A stretch of 64,000 nt of DNA from Clytia hemisphaerica (Eukaryota; Cnidaria; Hydrozoa; Leptothecata; Clytiidae), in assembly GCA_902728285.1 (NCBI GenBank), contig CACVBU010000603.1, positions 313,808 to 377,807 of the forward strand, in the 5' to 3' direction. Shown one piece after another: positions 1-12,183 of this stretch. Under the pieces are notes generated by a model. It was not told the origin of the DNA, made no database searches, and was given only the letters and a program-made list of their open reading frames with translations. The stretch's first letter is position 1, and every line of letters starts with the position of its first letter. Made by a program: the position numbers and the translations under genes.

Positions 1-2795
1 AGCAATGCGAGGAGAAAAAAATCAGTCAGAAAATATATCGTTTAGCGAAAATGCATAACGCAATAAATCATCATTGATTGCACCCTCGACTCCAAGGCTT
101 ATCTAACCCCCTTACGCTATTGATGATTCTGATGGACGCGTTGATGGGGGATATAAGCCCTGGTGCACTTTAAAAACGAAAGTACTTTTAGGCATGTACG
201 CGAAACGTATGTCGATTAGCATAATCCCGCCATTTTACAAATTCCGAGAATTTGAAAAATCAAAACAAACTAGATGTAATTTGTGTAATGAATGGCTGAT
301 ATAGATAGTAAATTTAAAAGTCAAGGACAGACTCTCAACATGAAGAAGTTGAAGTATGAAGAACTCTTGGCAAACCAATCAATTGACAAAATTGCAAAAT
401 GTCATTTAAATGAAACTTGATTGGCAGAGAAAGATACTACGAGACCTTGATAAGCAGTCTATTCCTGCACTGAGCGAACTGGAACTGCTTGTAAATCGAT
501 TTTTTACAGAAAGACAAAATGACTATAGAAAATAGTTTAAAGATTCACTCGAAAAGACCCTCTGCTGTCCACATATAATTGTTTTGCTTGAACTGCATGA
601 TTTCCAACAGCAATCTTGCATGTTTCTTTATAATCTGATCACTCGTGATGAATGACTGACTGATGTTTATACATTTTGACATCTATCTTGTCCATGACCA
701 TGGGCATCAGGAGTATGAAAAAGAAAAAAGCATACATCTCCAGTGATTGCTTGACTGGTAGTCAAAATGAACTGATCGGTGAAGAAGCTTTTTCAGAAAA
801 ACTCGAGACTAATTACAATACAATCTCACTGCAAAAATGTTCTGGTTATGGTTTATACAATTAAAAGCTTGGCAATTATGTGAACAATTTTAATAAACTG
901 ATGAATGTGTAAAAGCAAGAAACTTCAAGTATTGAAAAAGAAATAAATTTGTTTCTTTAATGTTTACCATGAAACAATTCTTTAAACATATCCTATTACC
1001 AGACTGAAAATTTATTTATATTGACCATAAATGTCAATTTAAAGTATACAAACTAGTATGGTACAGTGTGTAAATTGGACTAAATTTGAAAAAAAATGTT
1101 GAGGCTGGAAGTAGTTTTTTTATCGGGATAAAATTTATGCAAACATATAACAAATCTGTCATCTAGATTATCAATTATGACATGTTAGACTTTTTTGGAT
1201 TTCAGTTGAATTTATTCTGACCTAAAGATTATGTTTCACTGTCGTCATCATGTTCTGATTTGCTACATAACAGAATTTTTGGAAAGTTTTCCATAGAGTC
1301 TTCAGTTTTTAACCTATTTTTGAGGATAAAATCAAATAGAAGTACAGTCATCTAAAGTAACATTGACAGATTTTTTTTCATAAGCTGTATTAAGTGTCAA
1401 ATTTTATTATTTTATAGATAAATATTTCTGGACATTGTTTCAAAAGATAGCAATCAACTACATTTTGGTCAAAATTCCAGAATAGAACTTTAAGATTATA
1501 TATGTCTTTTCAGTTCAAGTTCTGTTATTTTGATACAAAATGATTGAGAAATTTACTACAAAAAATTGAATACATATCTCTGCTTTTTTTTTGTAAATGT
1601 CACATTTTCTTTGGAGCAAAGCTGTTTCATTTTAAAGCATCTGATACTTTGAAGCTGAAAGGACTGATAAAACAAGATTAATTTTTGGAACTTTTTTCAA
1701 TCAAAAATTAGGAACCATTAAAGGCAAAAATAAAATTTGGAATTATTGTACTTTACCTTCACTGTTCTCGAGACTTGACAAAATTGATAATAATACCTTG
1801 CAGGAATTTAATTTGGCGGGTGGTTGAAAAAGTTTTTTCAGAGGAATTTAATTTGGTGAATTGCTAGAAAAAAGAAATTAGGCGAGAATTTAATTTGGCG
1901 GTTGAAGGAAATTTTTGTTACCAAATAAGCAAAAACCTGTTTTCAAGGCCTGAAATAGCACAAATTTGGAGAATACACGAGATAAATTAAATTTGGCGGG
2001 AATTTAATTTGACGTATGGTGGAATTCCTGGTAAATCCGCCAAATTTTATTTCCGTCATAATTTATTCCTTTAAGGTTGTCCTTGATTACAATCGACTTC
2101 TTTTTTTAATATTGAAATTCAACAAAATATAATATTATTTTCAAGCCTTTCCCATGAACATTTTCCATAGGACCAGTAAATATTTCTAACTTTTTTTGTT
2201 AATTGAATAAAACGAAATGTTCCAAGTTTATTAAAAGAGTTTCATGTAAAATGTATTCCTGCAGATTTCTTTTGATCATCTGCCAAATCTCTAAAAAACT
2301 TATTACACCATGTTTTTATTATCAAAACCCTGAGTTGAAAATCGTTTAAAGATTCACAAGAAAAATCTTAAAAATGGCACGTATAAAGATTCACACAAGA
2401 ATATCAAATTCATTTTACTAGTCAGAAAACTCTTATTAATTAGAATTTAATTCCAAACTCAATACAATGATTCATAGCTAGCATTAAAATTTTCATAAAA
2501 TTTCAAATGGGTGTTTTACATAATTCAATGTGTTCTCTAAATAAATAAATTCTTAATGAATGATGATATAGTAACAGAACAAAATTCACCAAAATTAGTT
2601 ATCGCCAAAATTGAAAGAATTGCTTCCTCACCCTGCCTCACCATAATAAGGGCCCCTAATAAGTTCTTACCAGAATTAAAATTTCCAGTGATTTTCCTAA
2701 GGGGCCGTCCACATAGTATGTACGCACTAAGGGGGAGAGGGGGTGTCTTCTCAAAAGCATATACTTGCGTACAGAGGGGAAGGGGAAGGGGAGGG
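1..2795 (+). repeat. Direct duplication block, copy 1 (left edge cut by window)
   Basis: This block recurs almost unchanged at 6514-9318. By eye I find about a dozen substitutions and four small indels, the largest an 11-bp insertion in the second copy near 8430. The copies are AT-rich and contain no convincing gene; the short open frame at 676-864 is low-complexity and I do not support it as coding. A cluster of GAATTTAATTTGGCGG-type motifs lies at about 1800-2040. Homology ends at 2795, inside the G-rich left end of a MITE. The left limit is unknown because the window starts inside the block. Two nearly identical copies 6.5 kb apart mean either a recent segmental duplication or an unmerged haplotype in the assembly. 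Confidence 0.95.
2701..2795. mobile_element. Truncated left end of the same MITE
   Basis: Same left terminus as the MITE at 9224, preceded by TAA at 2698-2700. The similarity stops at 2795, at the end of a G4-A2-G4-A2-G4-A-G3 run (2776-2795). The rest of the MITE and its right terminus are missing. Unrelated sequence carrying the BEN-like frame follows directly. Confidence 0.85.
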
Positions 2796-3607
2796 ACGTT
2801 CCTACATTTGATGTGTCCAATGAGTACCCCAACAATTGTAATTTACGGGAAGAGATCAAAAGGCTGCGCGGAGAGGTTGAATCACTGACTACTGTTGTAA
2901 AACGTCAATCAGAGGACATCTCAGCAATCCTCCAGATAGTGAAATCACAACAAGCATTACCGGACCTGGGTAATTGCCAACAATCTTTGGGTGACCTAGA
3001 AGATAACAATTTAATTTATAACAATTTGAATAGTTCGTATTTGGATGAGGTACTTCAGATTAATGGTATTTCAACAAACAGAAACAACAACAACCAAGCA
3101 ATAAATCGATTTGCTCAATCATCGATACACCCCTAAGACAACCAAGCAATAAATCGATTTGCTCAATCATCGATACTCCCCCAAGACAACACCCGAGCAA
3201 CAACTCGATTTGCTCAATCATCGATACACCCCCAAGACAACACCCAAGCAACAAATCGATTTGCTCAATCATCGATACACACCCAAGACAACACCCCCCG
3301 ATTGGTGAGGAACAACCGAAGCGAAGAGTTGAAGAGCACTGAAGTTGAGAAAATAGCTTTGCGTGGCTTAGCATTAATGAAAACCGAATTCCATGCTTAT
3401 GAATTAAAAACTGGCAATATAGGCGGAGGTAATGGGCTTGTGAAGTTGAATGAGGCACGTGTCCGGATCGTTTTTGCACAGCTCAAGGAAGAGTTTAACC
3501 TTGAGCCTGGGTTTGATTTCAACAAAGGGCATGTTGCCTCAAAATTTGGTGAGATAATGAGACAGTACCGAAAGCACATCAAACTGCCACCAGCCTCAAA
3601 TCCCTAG
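2765..3607 (+). pseudogene. Coiled-coil / BEN-like protein with coding minisatellite, one in-frame stop
   Basis: One reading frame runs from 2765 to 3607 with a single TAA at 3134-3136, where neighbouring repeat units have CAA. The first part is hydrophilic with a predicted coiled coil (residues about 35-60, heptad-like LREEIKRLRGEVESL). It continues into a 16-17 residue repeat (RFAQSSIHPQDNTQATN-like, four units). The C-terminal 90 residues have the spacing of the second half of a BEN domain: an FH-YEL-TGN turn, a basic KLNEARVR helix and a closing IMRQYRK helix. BEN domains are DNA- or protein-binding modules of chromatin and transposon proteins. The BEN assignment rests on pattern only. 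The frame starts in MITE-derived sequence, so the true start or upstream exon is missing. The lone stop could be a mutation or an error. Confidence 0.45.
3091..3295 (+). repeat. Coding minisatellite, four units of 48-51 bp
   Basis: Four tandem units share the core AAATCGATTTGCTCAATCAT. Units start near 3103, 3151, 3202 and 3253; all unit lengths are multiples of three, so the repeat keeps the frame of the BEN-like protein. The unit also contains ATCGAT palindromes. Confidence 0.9.
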
Positions 3608-4002
3608 ACTGCACTTTGATCTGATACTTTTTGCAAGACTTTAGTGGGTCCAAAAAAAACAAAAAAAAAACTGAAAATGCATTTGTTCTTCAATCTGATA
3701 AAAAAGTCCATCTTGCAAAAAATTTATCTAATCAAAGTACACACTTTTTACAAGAACAATTTTGTATTACTGGGTTTTCTAGAAATAGGTGTAAAGTTTT
3801 AAAAATAAGTAATAATATAGCCCTTTTGAAGAATTAAGATGTTATAAGCCTATTGCCTTTGACTTGTTAGCTGCTTAAAATCCACTTTATTTTTGAAAAG
3901 TTAATGCAAATCGTACAAGTGACGAGGTTTATTTCGAAATTTGAAGTATAGTTTGAATCTAATTGACTTTCTTTAATCAGGTTTGGTATCCGTGATATTT
4001 TA

Positions 4003-4692
4003 TAAAGTCTGTCTCGAAATAATTTGCAGCTGGAGACAAAAATGGCTGTAACTTTTGATAGAATTCGAATCAAGATGCGATTTTGTGCTCGTTAAAAAGA
4101 TATTTGCGAGTGGAATATTATGAAGTAAAAAATTTGAGAAAAAAAAGGAAAATGAAAATGAAAAATGAAGAAGAAAAAAATCAACTTCTTGTAGAAATGT
4201 GGTATAATTACCATTTTCACAGGAGTGACTCTTCAATCTTAGATCATCATCACTGTCAAAAAATTTTTCAAAAATATTCATTCAATCAAAAGATATCGAA
4301 CAAAGTTTATTGCTGGTTGATCGACAAAAGGCTGTTTTTTTGTCGTTTTTTACTACTTTATAGTGTTTATAGAGTCAACCAGCAATAAACTTTGTTTGAT
4401 ATCTTTTGATTGAATGAATATTTTTGAAAAATTTTTTGACAGTGATGATGATCTAAGATTGAAGAGTCACTCCTGTGAAAATGGTAATTATACCACATTT
4501 CTACAAGAAGTTGATTTTTTTCTTCTTCATTTTTCATTTTCATTTTCCTTTTTTTTCTCAAATTTTTTACTTCATAATATTCCACTCGCAAATATCTTTT
4601 TAACGAGCACAAAATCGCATCTTGATTCGAATTCTATCAAAAGTTACAGCCATTTTTGTCTCCAGCTGCAAATTATTTCGAGACAGACTTTA
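4003..4692. repeat. Near-perfect inverted repeat, 318-bp arms, 54-bp loop
   Basis: The left arm 4003-4320 and right arm 4375-4692 are reverse complements; I found one mismatch (near 4299). Every arm coordinate pair sums to 8695. The loop 4321-4374 can itself form a short CGACAAAA/TTTTGTCG stem. Both arms give the same open frame when read inwards, which is a consequence of the symmetry and not evidence of a gene. A transcript would fold into a hairpin of more than 300 bp. No clear target duplication is visible at the outer ends. Confidence 0.97.
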
Positions 4693-5560
4693 GATTAAGA
4701 TGCATCGTAATGTTCGTTCTTAAATTTCGTGAATCTCAAAGAAAAACTTACCTCTACAGGTTCCAAATAACCGCATCCTCGTTTACATTGTATGTGTCAG
4801 CCATGTTATGTAGCTGTTCCAATGTCTAAAAATAGTAAAAAAGGTTATTTAATTTAATTTAAGCCAGAAACTTTGACTTTTGAATCCATATTTTAAATTC
4901 TCAGATTTTTAAATCAATATTTGCCACTTTTCAAACCAATTGTCCAAGAAACTTCTATTGAGCAATTTTGTAGTTCATTCTTATTCTTGGTTAACATATT
5001 TTTTTCTTGAATTAAAAAACAATTTACTATCTAATTTTTTAAATCGTCTAAAGTCTAGATCTCCTTGACCTGAACCATTTTCAAAGTTTTATTTTCTAAG
5101 ATTCAACTCAAACTAGAAGTTTTGTTTGTTTAAGTTTGATTACAGATCATAATTGTAAATTCTTTATGCAAGTTGAGCAGGATGGGAGTGTTTGTTTTTG
5201 ACACCATTCATGTATTAGTCCAGTTCAATTAGTTATAATTTTTCATTATGTCAGATTATGTTACTTGTGAATAATTTTGCTGGAAAATCTTTGGGAATAA
5301 CTAACATTTTCACCCCCAAGACAACAACACAATGTAATAATTTATTTAGCCAAACCAATAATTTTAACTTTTGTTTGAGTTCTAGTTTCTACCTCTCAAG
5401 GTGAAGGTAAAAGTAAAAAGGATTCTTCGAAAGAGACGGTCAAAATTCAAACTGCCCATGCTTTCAGACTAAAATGCGGAACGTAATGTCACAATAAGAT
5501 CTTCCGTTTCCATTCCATTCTGCAATTTATCAACATTTGTTTTGATTTTGTCGGCTCTGT
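4693..5560. other. Stretch without a supported gene
   Basis: AT-rich sequence. The only structured item is a possible 74-bp minus-strand exon at 4752-4825, which I did not accept (see rejected items). Confidence 0.6.
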
Positions 5561-5760
5561 AAACCGGGTTGACACGGTTCCAAAACCAGTAGAGATCGCT
5601 TTTCAAACCGTTTTGCACCGGTTTGTATGTAAAAATCAACAAGCTCGAGATACTCAATTTTAGAAACTTTGACACCGATTTCTCAACCGTTTTAAACCGG
5701 TTTAAGTCGGGAAAAACCGATATCAACCGGTGTGTTGCGAGTCAAAACCGGTGTGTGTTT
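5560..5760. repeat. Cluster of ACCGGTTT motifs
   Basis: At least six copies of AACCGGTT/AAACCGGT variants occur in both orientations within 200 bp, including AAACCGGTTT near 5694. They can pair with each other, so the segment resembles a small decayed palindromic element. No ends could be fixed. Confidence 0.5.
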
Positions 5761-6194
5761 TTGCTGTATGGAAATCGCTTGGCAGGAGACATATTTCTAC
5801 AGTGAAAGAAATATTAAACCTTATTTATATTACCATTGCATTTTATATTGCCTAATCGCGTTTTTGGACACAATATCTGAAACGAGAATTGGGACTCAGT
5901 CAAAAATTAAACATGAAATGTGGACATTCTACATTCCAGAAATTGGGGTTTTCCAGAAAACAATTGAATAAGGGGGGAGGATATAACATTTCTGGGAAAT
6001 TTACCCCCGGACATAGTGACTTTTGACTCCTCCCCCTCCAGACAGTAGGTCTAACCTTCTGGGGCCTAAGAGGATTTTTCTTATTTTTATGATATTGGCA
6101 ATTATTGGTTTTCTTGAATCCTTGGCTTACAGGGTGAAGTAGTGAAAACTGTTCAATCTAGAAAAAATAAAATTTTCCTATGAAATAAACTTAC

Positions 6195-6458
6195 CTTTGA
6201 CCCCTTCTGTTTTCGCAAAAACCTTTTTTTGATTTGCATTTGGTTGATCTTCGTATTGTTGCCTCAGTGACCTTTGTTCCTCCTGTGTGTAAAGCTCACC
6301 GGACGTTTCGTTTTCGTTTTTGCCACCAGCGAGGTCTGTAGACTGTGTTAAAATGTGGTCTTCGCGGAAAAACTTTCTGCTATCCGTGTAGATGGTCTTT
6401 CTCATCTCCTTAACATATTTTCCTTCAGTTGGACACCACGGGCATGTTCGGATACCAC
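6195..6458 (-). pseudogene. tnp2-family transposase exon (zinc-binding CPWC segment)
   Basis: A minus-strand exon-like segment with an acceptor (CGTAG) just above 6458 and a donor (AAAG/GTAAG) just below 6195, open for 88 codons. It reads GIRTCPWCPTEGKY near its start and FAKTEGVKGK at its end. In tnp2 (CACTA/EnSpm-type) transposases the equivalent region is a GCxxC turn, then a Y-P/Y-T-x-S segment, then a VKG(I)KGPS motif, and the order here agrees. The rest of the transposase lies at 12184-13145 on the same strand. The 5.7 kb between them contains the duplicated block and other repeats, so any linking exon is lost or unrecognised. Confidence 0.5.
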
Positions 6459-6513
6459 CTACGAAAAAACAAGCTAGATGCTGAATGGACCTACCTGATG
6501 ATGAAAGTTAGAT

Positions 6514-9318
6514 AGCAATGCGAGGAGAAAAAAATCAGTCAGAAAATATATCGTTTAGCGAAAATGCATAACGCAATAAATTTATCATTGATTGCACCCT
6601 CGACTCCAAGGCTTATCTAACCCCCTTACGCTATTGATGATTCTGATGGACGCGTTGATGGGGGATATAAGCCCTGGTGCACTTTAAAAACGAAAGTACT
6701 TTTAGGCATGTACGCGAAACGTATGTCGATTAGCATAATCCCGCCATTTTACAAATTCCGAGAATTTGAAAAATCAAAACAAACTAGATGTAATTTGTGT
6801 AATGAATGGCTGATATAAATAGTAAATTTAAAAGTCAAGGACAGACTCTCAACATGAAGAAGTTGAAGTATGAAGAACTCTTGGCAAACCAATCAATTGA
6901 CAAAATTGCAAAATGTCATTTAAATGAAACTTGATTGGCAGAGAAAGATACTACGAGACCTTGATAAGCAGTCTATTCCTGCACTGAGCGAACTGGAACT
7001 GCTTGTAAATCGATTTTTTACAGAAAGACAAAATGACTATAGAAAATAGTTTAAAGATTCACTCGAAAAGACCCTCTGCTGTCCACATATAATTGTTTTG
7101 CTTGAACTGCATGATTTCCAACAGCAATCTTGCATGTTTCTTTATAATCTGATCACTCGTGATGAATGACTGACTGATGTTTATACATTTTGACATCTAT
7201 CTTGTCCATGACCATGGGCATCAGGAGTATGAAAAAGAAAAAAGCATACATCTCCAGTGATTGCTTGACTGGTAGTCAAAATGAACTGATCGGTGAAGAA
7301 GCTTTTTCAGAAAAACTTGAGACTAATTACAATACAAACTCACTGCAAAAATGTTCTGGTTATGGTTTATACAATTAAAAGCTTGGCAATTATGTGAACA
7401 ATTTTAATAAACTGATGAATGTGTAAAAGCAAGAAACTTCAAGTATTGAAAAAGAAATAAATTTGTTTCTTTAATGTTTACCATGAAACAATTCTTTAAA
7501 CATATCCTATTACCAGACTGAAAATTTATTTATATTGACCATAAATGTCAATTTAAAGTATACAAACTAGTATGGTACAGTGTGTAAATTGGACTAAATT
7601 TGAAAAAAAATGTTGAGGCTGGAAGTAGTTTTTTATCGGGATAAAATTTATGCAAACATATAACAAATCTGTCATCTAGATTATCAATTATGACATGTTA
7701 GACTTTTTTGGATTTCAGTTGAATTTATTCTGACCTAAAGATTATGTTTCACTGTCGTCATCATGTTCTGATTTGCTACATAACAAAATTTTTGGAAAGT
7801 TTTCCATAGAGTCTTCAGTTTTTAACCTATTTTTGAGGATAAAATCAAATAGAAGTACAGTCATCTAAAGTAACATTGACAGATTTTTTTTCATAAGCTG
7901 TATTAAGTGTCAAATTTTATTATTTTATAGATAAATATTTCTGAACATTGTTTCAAAAGATAGCAATCAACTACATTTTGGTCAAAATTCCAGAATAGAA
8001 CTTTAAGATTATATATGTCTTTTCAGTTCAAGTTCTGTTATTTTGATACAAAATGATTGAGAAATTTACTACAAAAAATTGAATACATATCTCTGTTTTT
8101 TTTTGTAAATGTCACATTTTCTTTGGAGCAAAGCTGTTTCATTTTAAAGCATCTGATACTTTGAAGCTGAAAGGACTGATAAAACAAGATTAATTTTTGG
8201 AACTTTTTTCAATCAAAAATTAGGAACCATTAAAGGCAAAAATAAAATTTGGAATTATTGTACTTTACCTTCACTGTTCTCGAGACTTGACAAAATTGAT
8301 AATAATACCTTGCAGGAATTTAATTTGGCGGGTGGTTGAAAAAGTTTTTTCAGAGGAATTTAATTTGGTGAATTGCTAGAAAAAAGAAATTAGGCGAGAA
8401 TTTAATTTGGCGGTTGAAGGAAATTTTTGGCCAAAAATTGTTACCAAATAAGCAAAAACCTGTTTTCAAGGCCTGAAATAGCACAAATTTGGAGAATACA
8501 CGAGATAAATTAAATTTGGCGGGAATTTAATTTGACGTATGGTGGAATTCCTGGTAAATCCGCCAAATTTTATTTCCGTCATAATTTATTCCTTTAAGGT
8601 AGTCCTTGATTACAATCGACTTCTTTTTTTAATATTGAAATTCAACAAAATATAATATTATTTTCAAGCCTTTCCCATGAACATTTTCCATAGGACCAGT
8701 AAATATTTCTAACTTTTTTTGTTAATTGAATAAAACGAAATGTTCCAAGTTTATTAAAAGAGTTTCATGTAAAATGTATTCCTGCAGATTTCTTTTGATC
8801 ATCTGCCAAATCTCTAAAAAACTTATTACACCATGTTTTTATTATCAAAACCCTGAGTTGAAAATCGTTTAAAGATTCACAAGAAAAATCTTAAAAATGA
8901 CACGTATAAAGATTCACACAAGAATATCAAATTCATTTTACTAGTCAGAAAACTCTTATTAATTAGAATTTAATTCCAAACTCAATACAATGATTCATAG
9001 CTAGCATTAAAATTTTCATAAAATTTCAAATGGGTATTTTACATAATTCAATGTGTTCTCTAAATAAATAAATTCTTAATGAATGATGATATAGTAACAG
9101 AACAAAATTCACCAAAATTAGTTATCGCCAAAATTGAAAGAATTGCTTCCTCACCCTGCCTCACCATAATAATGGCCCCTAATAAGCTCTTACCAGAATT
9201 AAAATTTCCAGTGATTTTCCTAAGGGGCCGTCCACATAGTATGTACGCACTAAGGGGGAGAGGGGGTGTCTTCTCAAAAGCATATACTTGCGTACAGAGG
9301 GGAAGGGGAAGGGGAGGG
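6514..9318 (+). repeat. Direct duplication block, copy 2
   Basis: Second copy of the block at 1-2795, same orientation. Its left boundary is sharp at 6514, about 55 bp beyond the tnp2-type exon at 6195-6458. Its right boundary falls within an intact MITE (9224-9640), whose copy-1 counterpart is truncated. Copy 2 therefore looks closer to the ancestral arrangement. Confidence 0.95.
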
Positions 9319-9640
9319 GTCGAAAGAAAAAGTAAGTACGCAGAAAAAAAAATTCACAGCCCTTTTTTTGCTTGTAAAATTGGTTGAAAGAGAATAAAAA
9401 GAGAATTATTATTCGCTTGTTCCTTACAAAATATCAGCTGTTTCTTACTCATAGAAAAAGGGGAAAACCCAAGCCTTTTGACTTTGATTTTTTTTCAGCC
9501 AGGGGGGGGGTGTGAATAAAAAAAGTACGTACTCACCAGGGGGTATAGCTCTATTTGCATCTGCTTGCCTATAGGGGGAGGGGTATATTATATACTCAAT
9601 TTTTAACATTTTAGTGGGTACGTGCTATGTTGACGGCCCC
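9224..9640. mobile_element. MITE, PIF/Harbinger-like, TSD TAA
   Basis: The ends are inverted repeats: GGGGCCGTCCACATAGTATG at the left and its near reverse complement ending in GGCCCC at the right. Each end is flanked by a direct TAA (9221-9223 and 9641-9643). A 3-bp TWA target duplication is characteristic of PIF/Harbinger elements. The element is about 417 bp and non-coding. It has G-rich and C-rich subterminal tracts, including runs of four Gs near the left end. Confidence 0.75.
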
Positions 9641-9644
9641 TAAG

Positions 9645-11100
9645 TAACCCCAAAGTTCTATTTGAAACACTAATTTTTTAGCATAAAAGAACCACTTTAT
9701 ATACTGTGCTATTTGCCCTGAATTAGTTTTTGCCAAAATTAAAAATTGAATTTTTTCTTCAAAACCACATTTATAAAAAATTCTATTTTATTTAGCTCCT
9801 TGCCAAAATAAGTTCTCTCCAAAGTAATTGTATTCCCAAATTCTTATTTTCTCGCAATTTTTGCCTCTTGCTGATTTCACCATTTTATCTCCATTTGTCC
9901 CTTTTCGTTAAATAATTGTTTTTCAGTGAAGTGAAAGTAACAAAGATCAAGCATTTTCACTCTTAATTGTTACACAGTCCATAAAGTGTCCATCAATCTT
10001 TTCTTTCTTAATATTTAAACCAGTTAAACATCATAACAGTGGCCAAATGTTTAAAATTAACTTCAACTGACACTGATGACTGAGCAATGCATTTAGTTAT
10101 TTAGCATCCTGGAAGACCAGGGCTTACAAATAGTGCAATCTCTCAGAGTTTTTATAGCTCATGCTTATTCCAATCAGCCAATTAGTCACAAAAGCAAGAT
10201 GCAATGATGATGTTGAGGACATGATACTTTTCATGTTTTTACACACAAAAACATTATGTTGTTGAATTCATCCTACTGCTACTGTCACTGTCATTCATCG
10301 TTCCCAGCTGTGGTGACATGATATGGGTGGACAATTGGAGTTTACGTTCTTGAGGCTGGATATAAAAATTCTATCGGCTACTTTTTGGATGAGCAGCATC
10401 AGCAGAGTCAGCAGCAAAGCATTAGAGCTGTTGAAAATATTTTATTTATTTTTCCCATAATCTAAAAGTGAGAAAGAAAGCAATAATTTCAAGGTTGAAA
10501 TTTCTTTAGATTTGCTGAGTGTGTTTAAAGCCAGTTAATTTATAGTTTTAACTGTTTAAGACCAGTCCACAGCAGTTTTCTGCACAACCCTAAAACTTCA
10601 CCACAAAAAAAATATCCATATCAGAGAGCCAAATTTAAAAAACTTAATTGGAAGTTGAGACTTATTGCAAGGCTACTAATTTATTTTGAGCCAGTAAAAA
10701 AAACATTAAAAGACAGAGGAAAGCCATTCTCTATTCCAAACAACAAACACAGTCATTTTCTACTTGCATTTCCCTTCCAAATGTCCAAATCAACATTATT
10801 TTCTTTTCCCATGCCAAATGGCCATACGGAGAAGAACTATTTACAGCATTTTGATATAAATTATTTTAGTAAGTGTGCTCGCAGCTCAGCTGTACTTGTC
10901 TTCGCAACATATTGCCCACACTCAAGCTGCCAGAGTCCAAAGGTCGAAAAATATCAAGATTCTTGATATTTTCTCTTCTAAAGTACCAGGGCCCTAAACG
11001 ATTCCCCCAATTATACGGTACTGGCCTCTTTAAGTCGCAGAATCGTTTATCGGCCCTGGCTCGCGAGGGTGCATTGATTGTTGATGGGGGGAGAGGGAAG
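9645..11100. other. Stretch without a supported gene
   Basis: AT-rich, with only short open frames that lack codon structure or recognisable motifs. I see no RNA gene or element boundary in it. Confidence 0.6.
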
Positions 11101-12012
11101 GGTTGTAGGGAAAAATTAATAGAAAGTTCTGGTCGCAAAAATCAGTTTTATTGACAATTGAATCATGCTTGATGGTGAGCATTGTTATCAATAATGTTTT
11201 TGTGTGAAGAACATAGAAATACAAGGAAAACATATAATGAAAATTTCCGGCATTTTCAACCGGAAAAATTTTTTTCTCAAAAATTGAACTCGGCCATGTT
11301 TTGAGCATTGCAAATACGCATCTTTCTGCAAAAAATCAGAAAAAGCTAAAGATGAAAATTCGAGAAAATGTAAAAAAAAAACGGTTTTCCGGCATATTTC
11401 TGGCATTTTCGGCCGGGAAAAAATATTTTTCGAAAATCGGGCTCCGTCACATTTTAGGTATTGTCATATTGTGCAAAATTTCATGAAAAAATATAGAGTA
11501 CAGCTCGAGAAATTCAAGAAATACCGTTTTTCCGGTGAAAATAGGCTGTTCCGGCGATTTTTAGAAAGTTCCGGCTTCAAAAATCACTTTTATTGACAAT
11601 TAAACCATGCTTGATGGTGGGCATTGCTATCAATAATGTTTTTGTGTGAAAAAACAACGAAATATAAGGAAAAAGTCCGATGAAAATCTGCAAAAACGGC
11701 GATTTCCGGGATATTTCCGGCATTTTCAGCCGGAATAGAATTTTTCTCAAAAATCGGACTAGGCCATGTTTTAGACATTGTTAATACGCATCTTTGTGCA
11801 AAAAATCAGAAAAAACTAATGATGAAATCTCGAGAAAATGCCAAAAAACCGGTTTTTCCGGCATATTTCTGGCATTTTCGGCCGGAAATGAATTTTTTTC
11901 GAAAATCGGGCTCCGTCACATTTTGGGCATTACCATTTTGCATCTTTGTGCCAAAAATTAGGAAAAACTAATGAGCCAATCCCGAGAAAAGCTAGTAACG
12001 AACGGACGAACG
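11100..12012. repeat. Tandem pair of ~450-bp units rich in TTCCGG motifs
   Basis: The segments starting near 11120 and 11575 share a long colinear stretch. Each begins with CACTTTTATTGACAATT-like sequence, then a CATGCTTGATGG block, then two TTTTCGGCCGG blocks and a GGGCTCCGTCACATTTT block. The second unit ends in a CGAACGGACGAACGGACGAA microsatellite at about 12000. Both are non-coding and diverged by substitutions and small indels. Confidence 0.85.
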
Positions 12013-12183
12013 GACGAACAGAGGTTAATTTATAGGACCTACAGCCCACCGGGGTAGGTCCAAAAAGTTAATTACGAAAGGTTTCATCTAAATTTCTTAG
12101 TTTTTGTCTTAACCAAAATTTCCCAAAAGAATATCCCTATTAACATGCTCAGTTCCTTTTTAATTGATGAAGAAGTTCCTTAC

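Noticed and set aside
676..864. 62-codon open frame present in both copies of the duplicated block
   Set aside because: It has no in-frame ATG at its annotated start, no domain, and is in a decayed non-coding block; conservation reflects the recent duplication.
4083..4612. Identical open frames on both strands (about 81-101 codons)
   Set aside because: They are mirror images produced by the inverted repeat and are low-complexity; not a gene pair.
4752..4825. Minus-strand exon-like segment (TLEQLHNMADTYNVNED) with acceptor and GTAAG donor
   Set aside because: All three frames stop within or at the end of the segment and no domain is recognised; splice-like sites alone are not enough.
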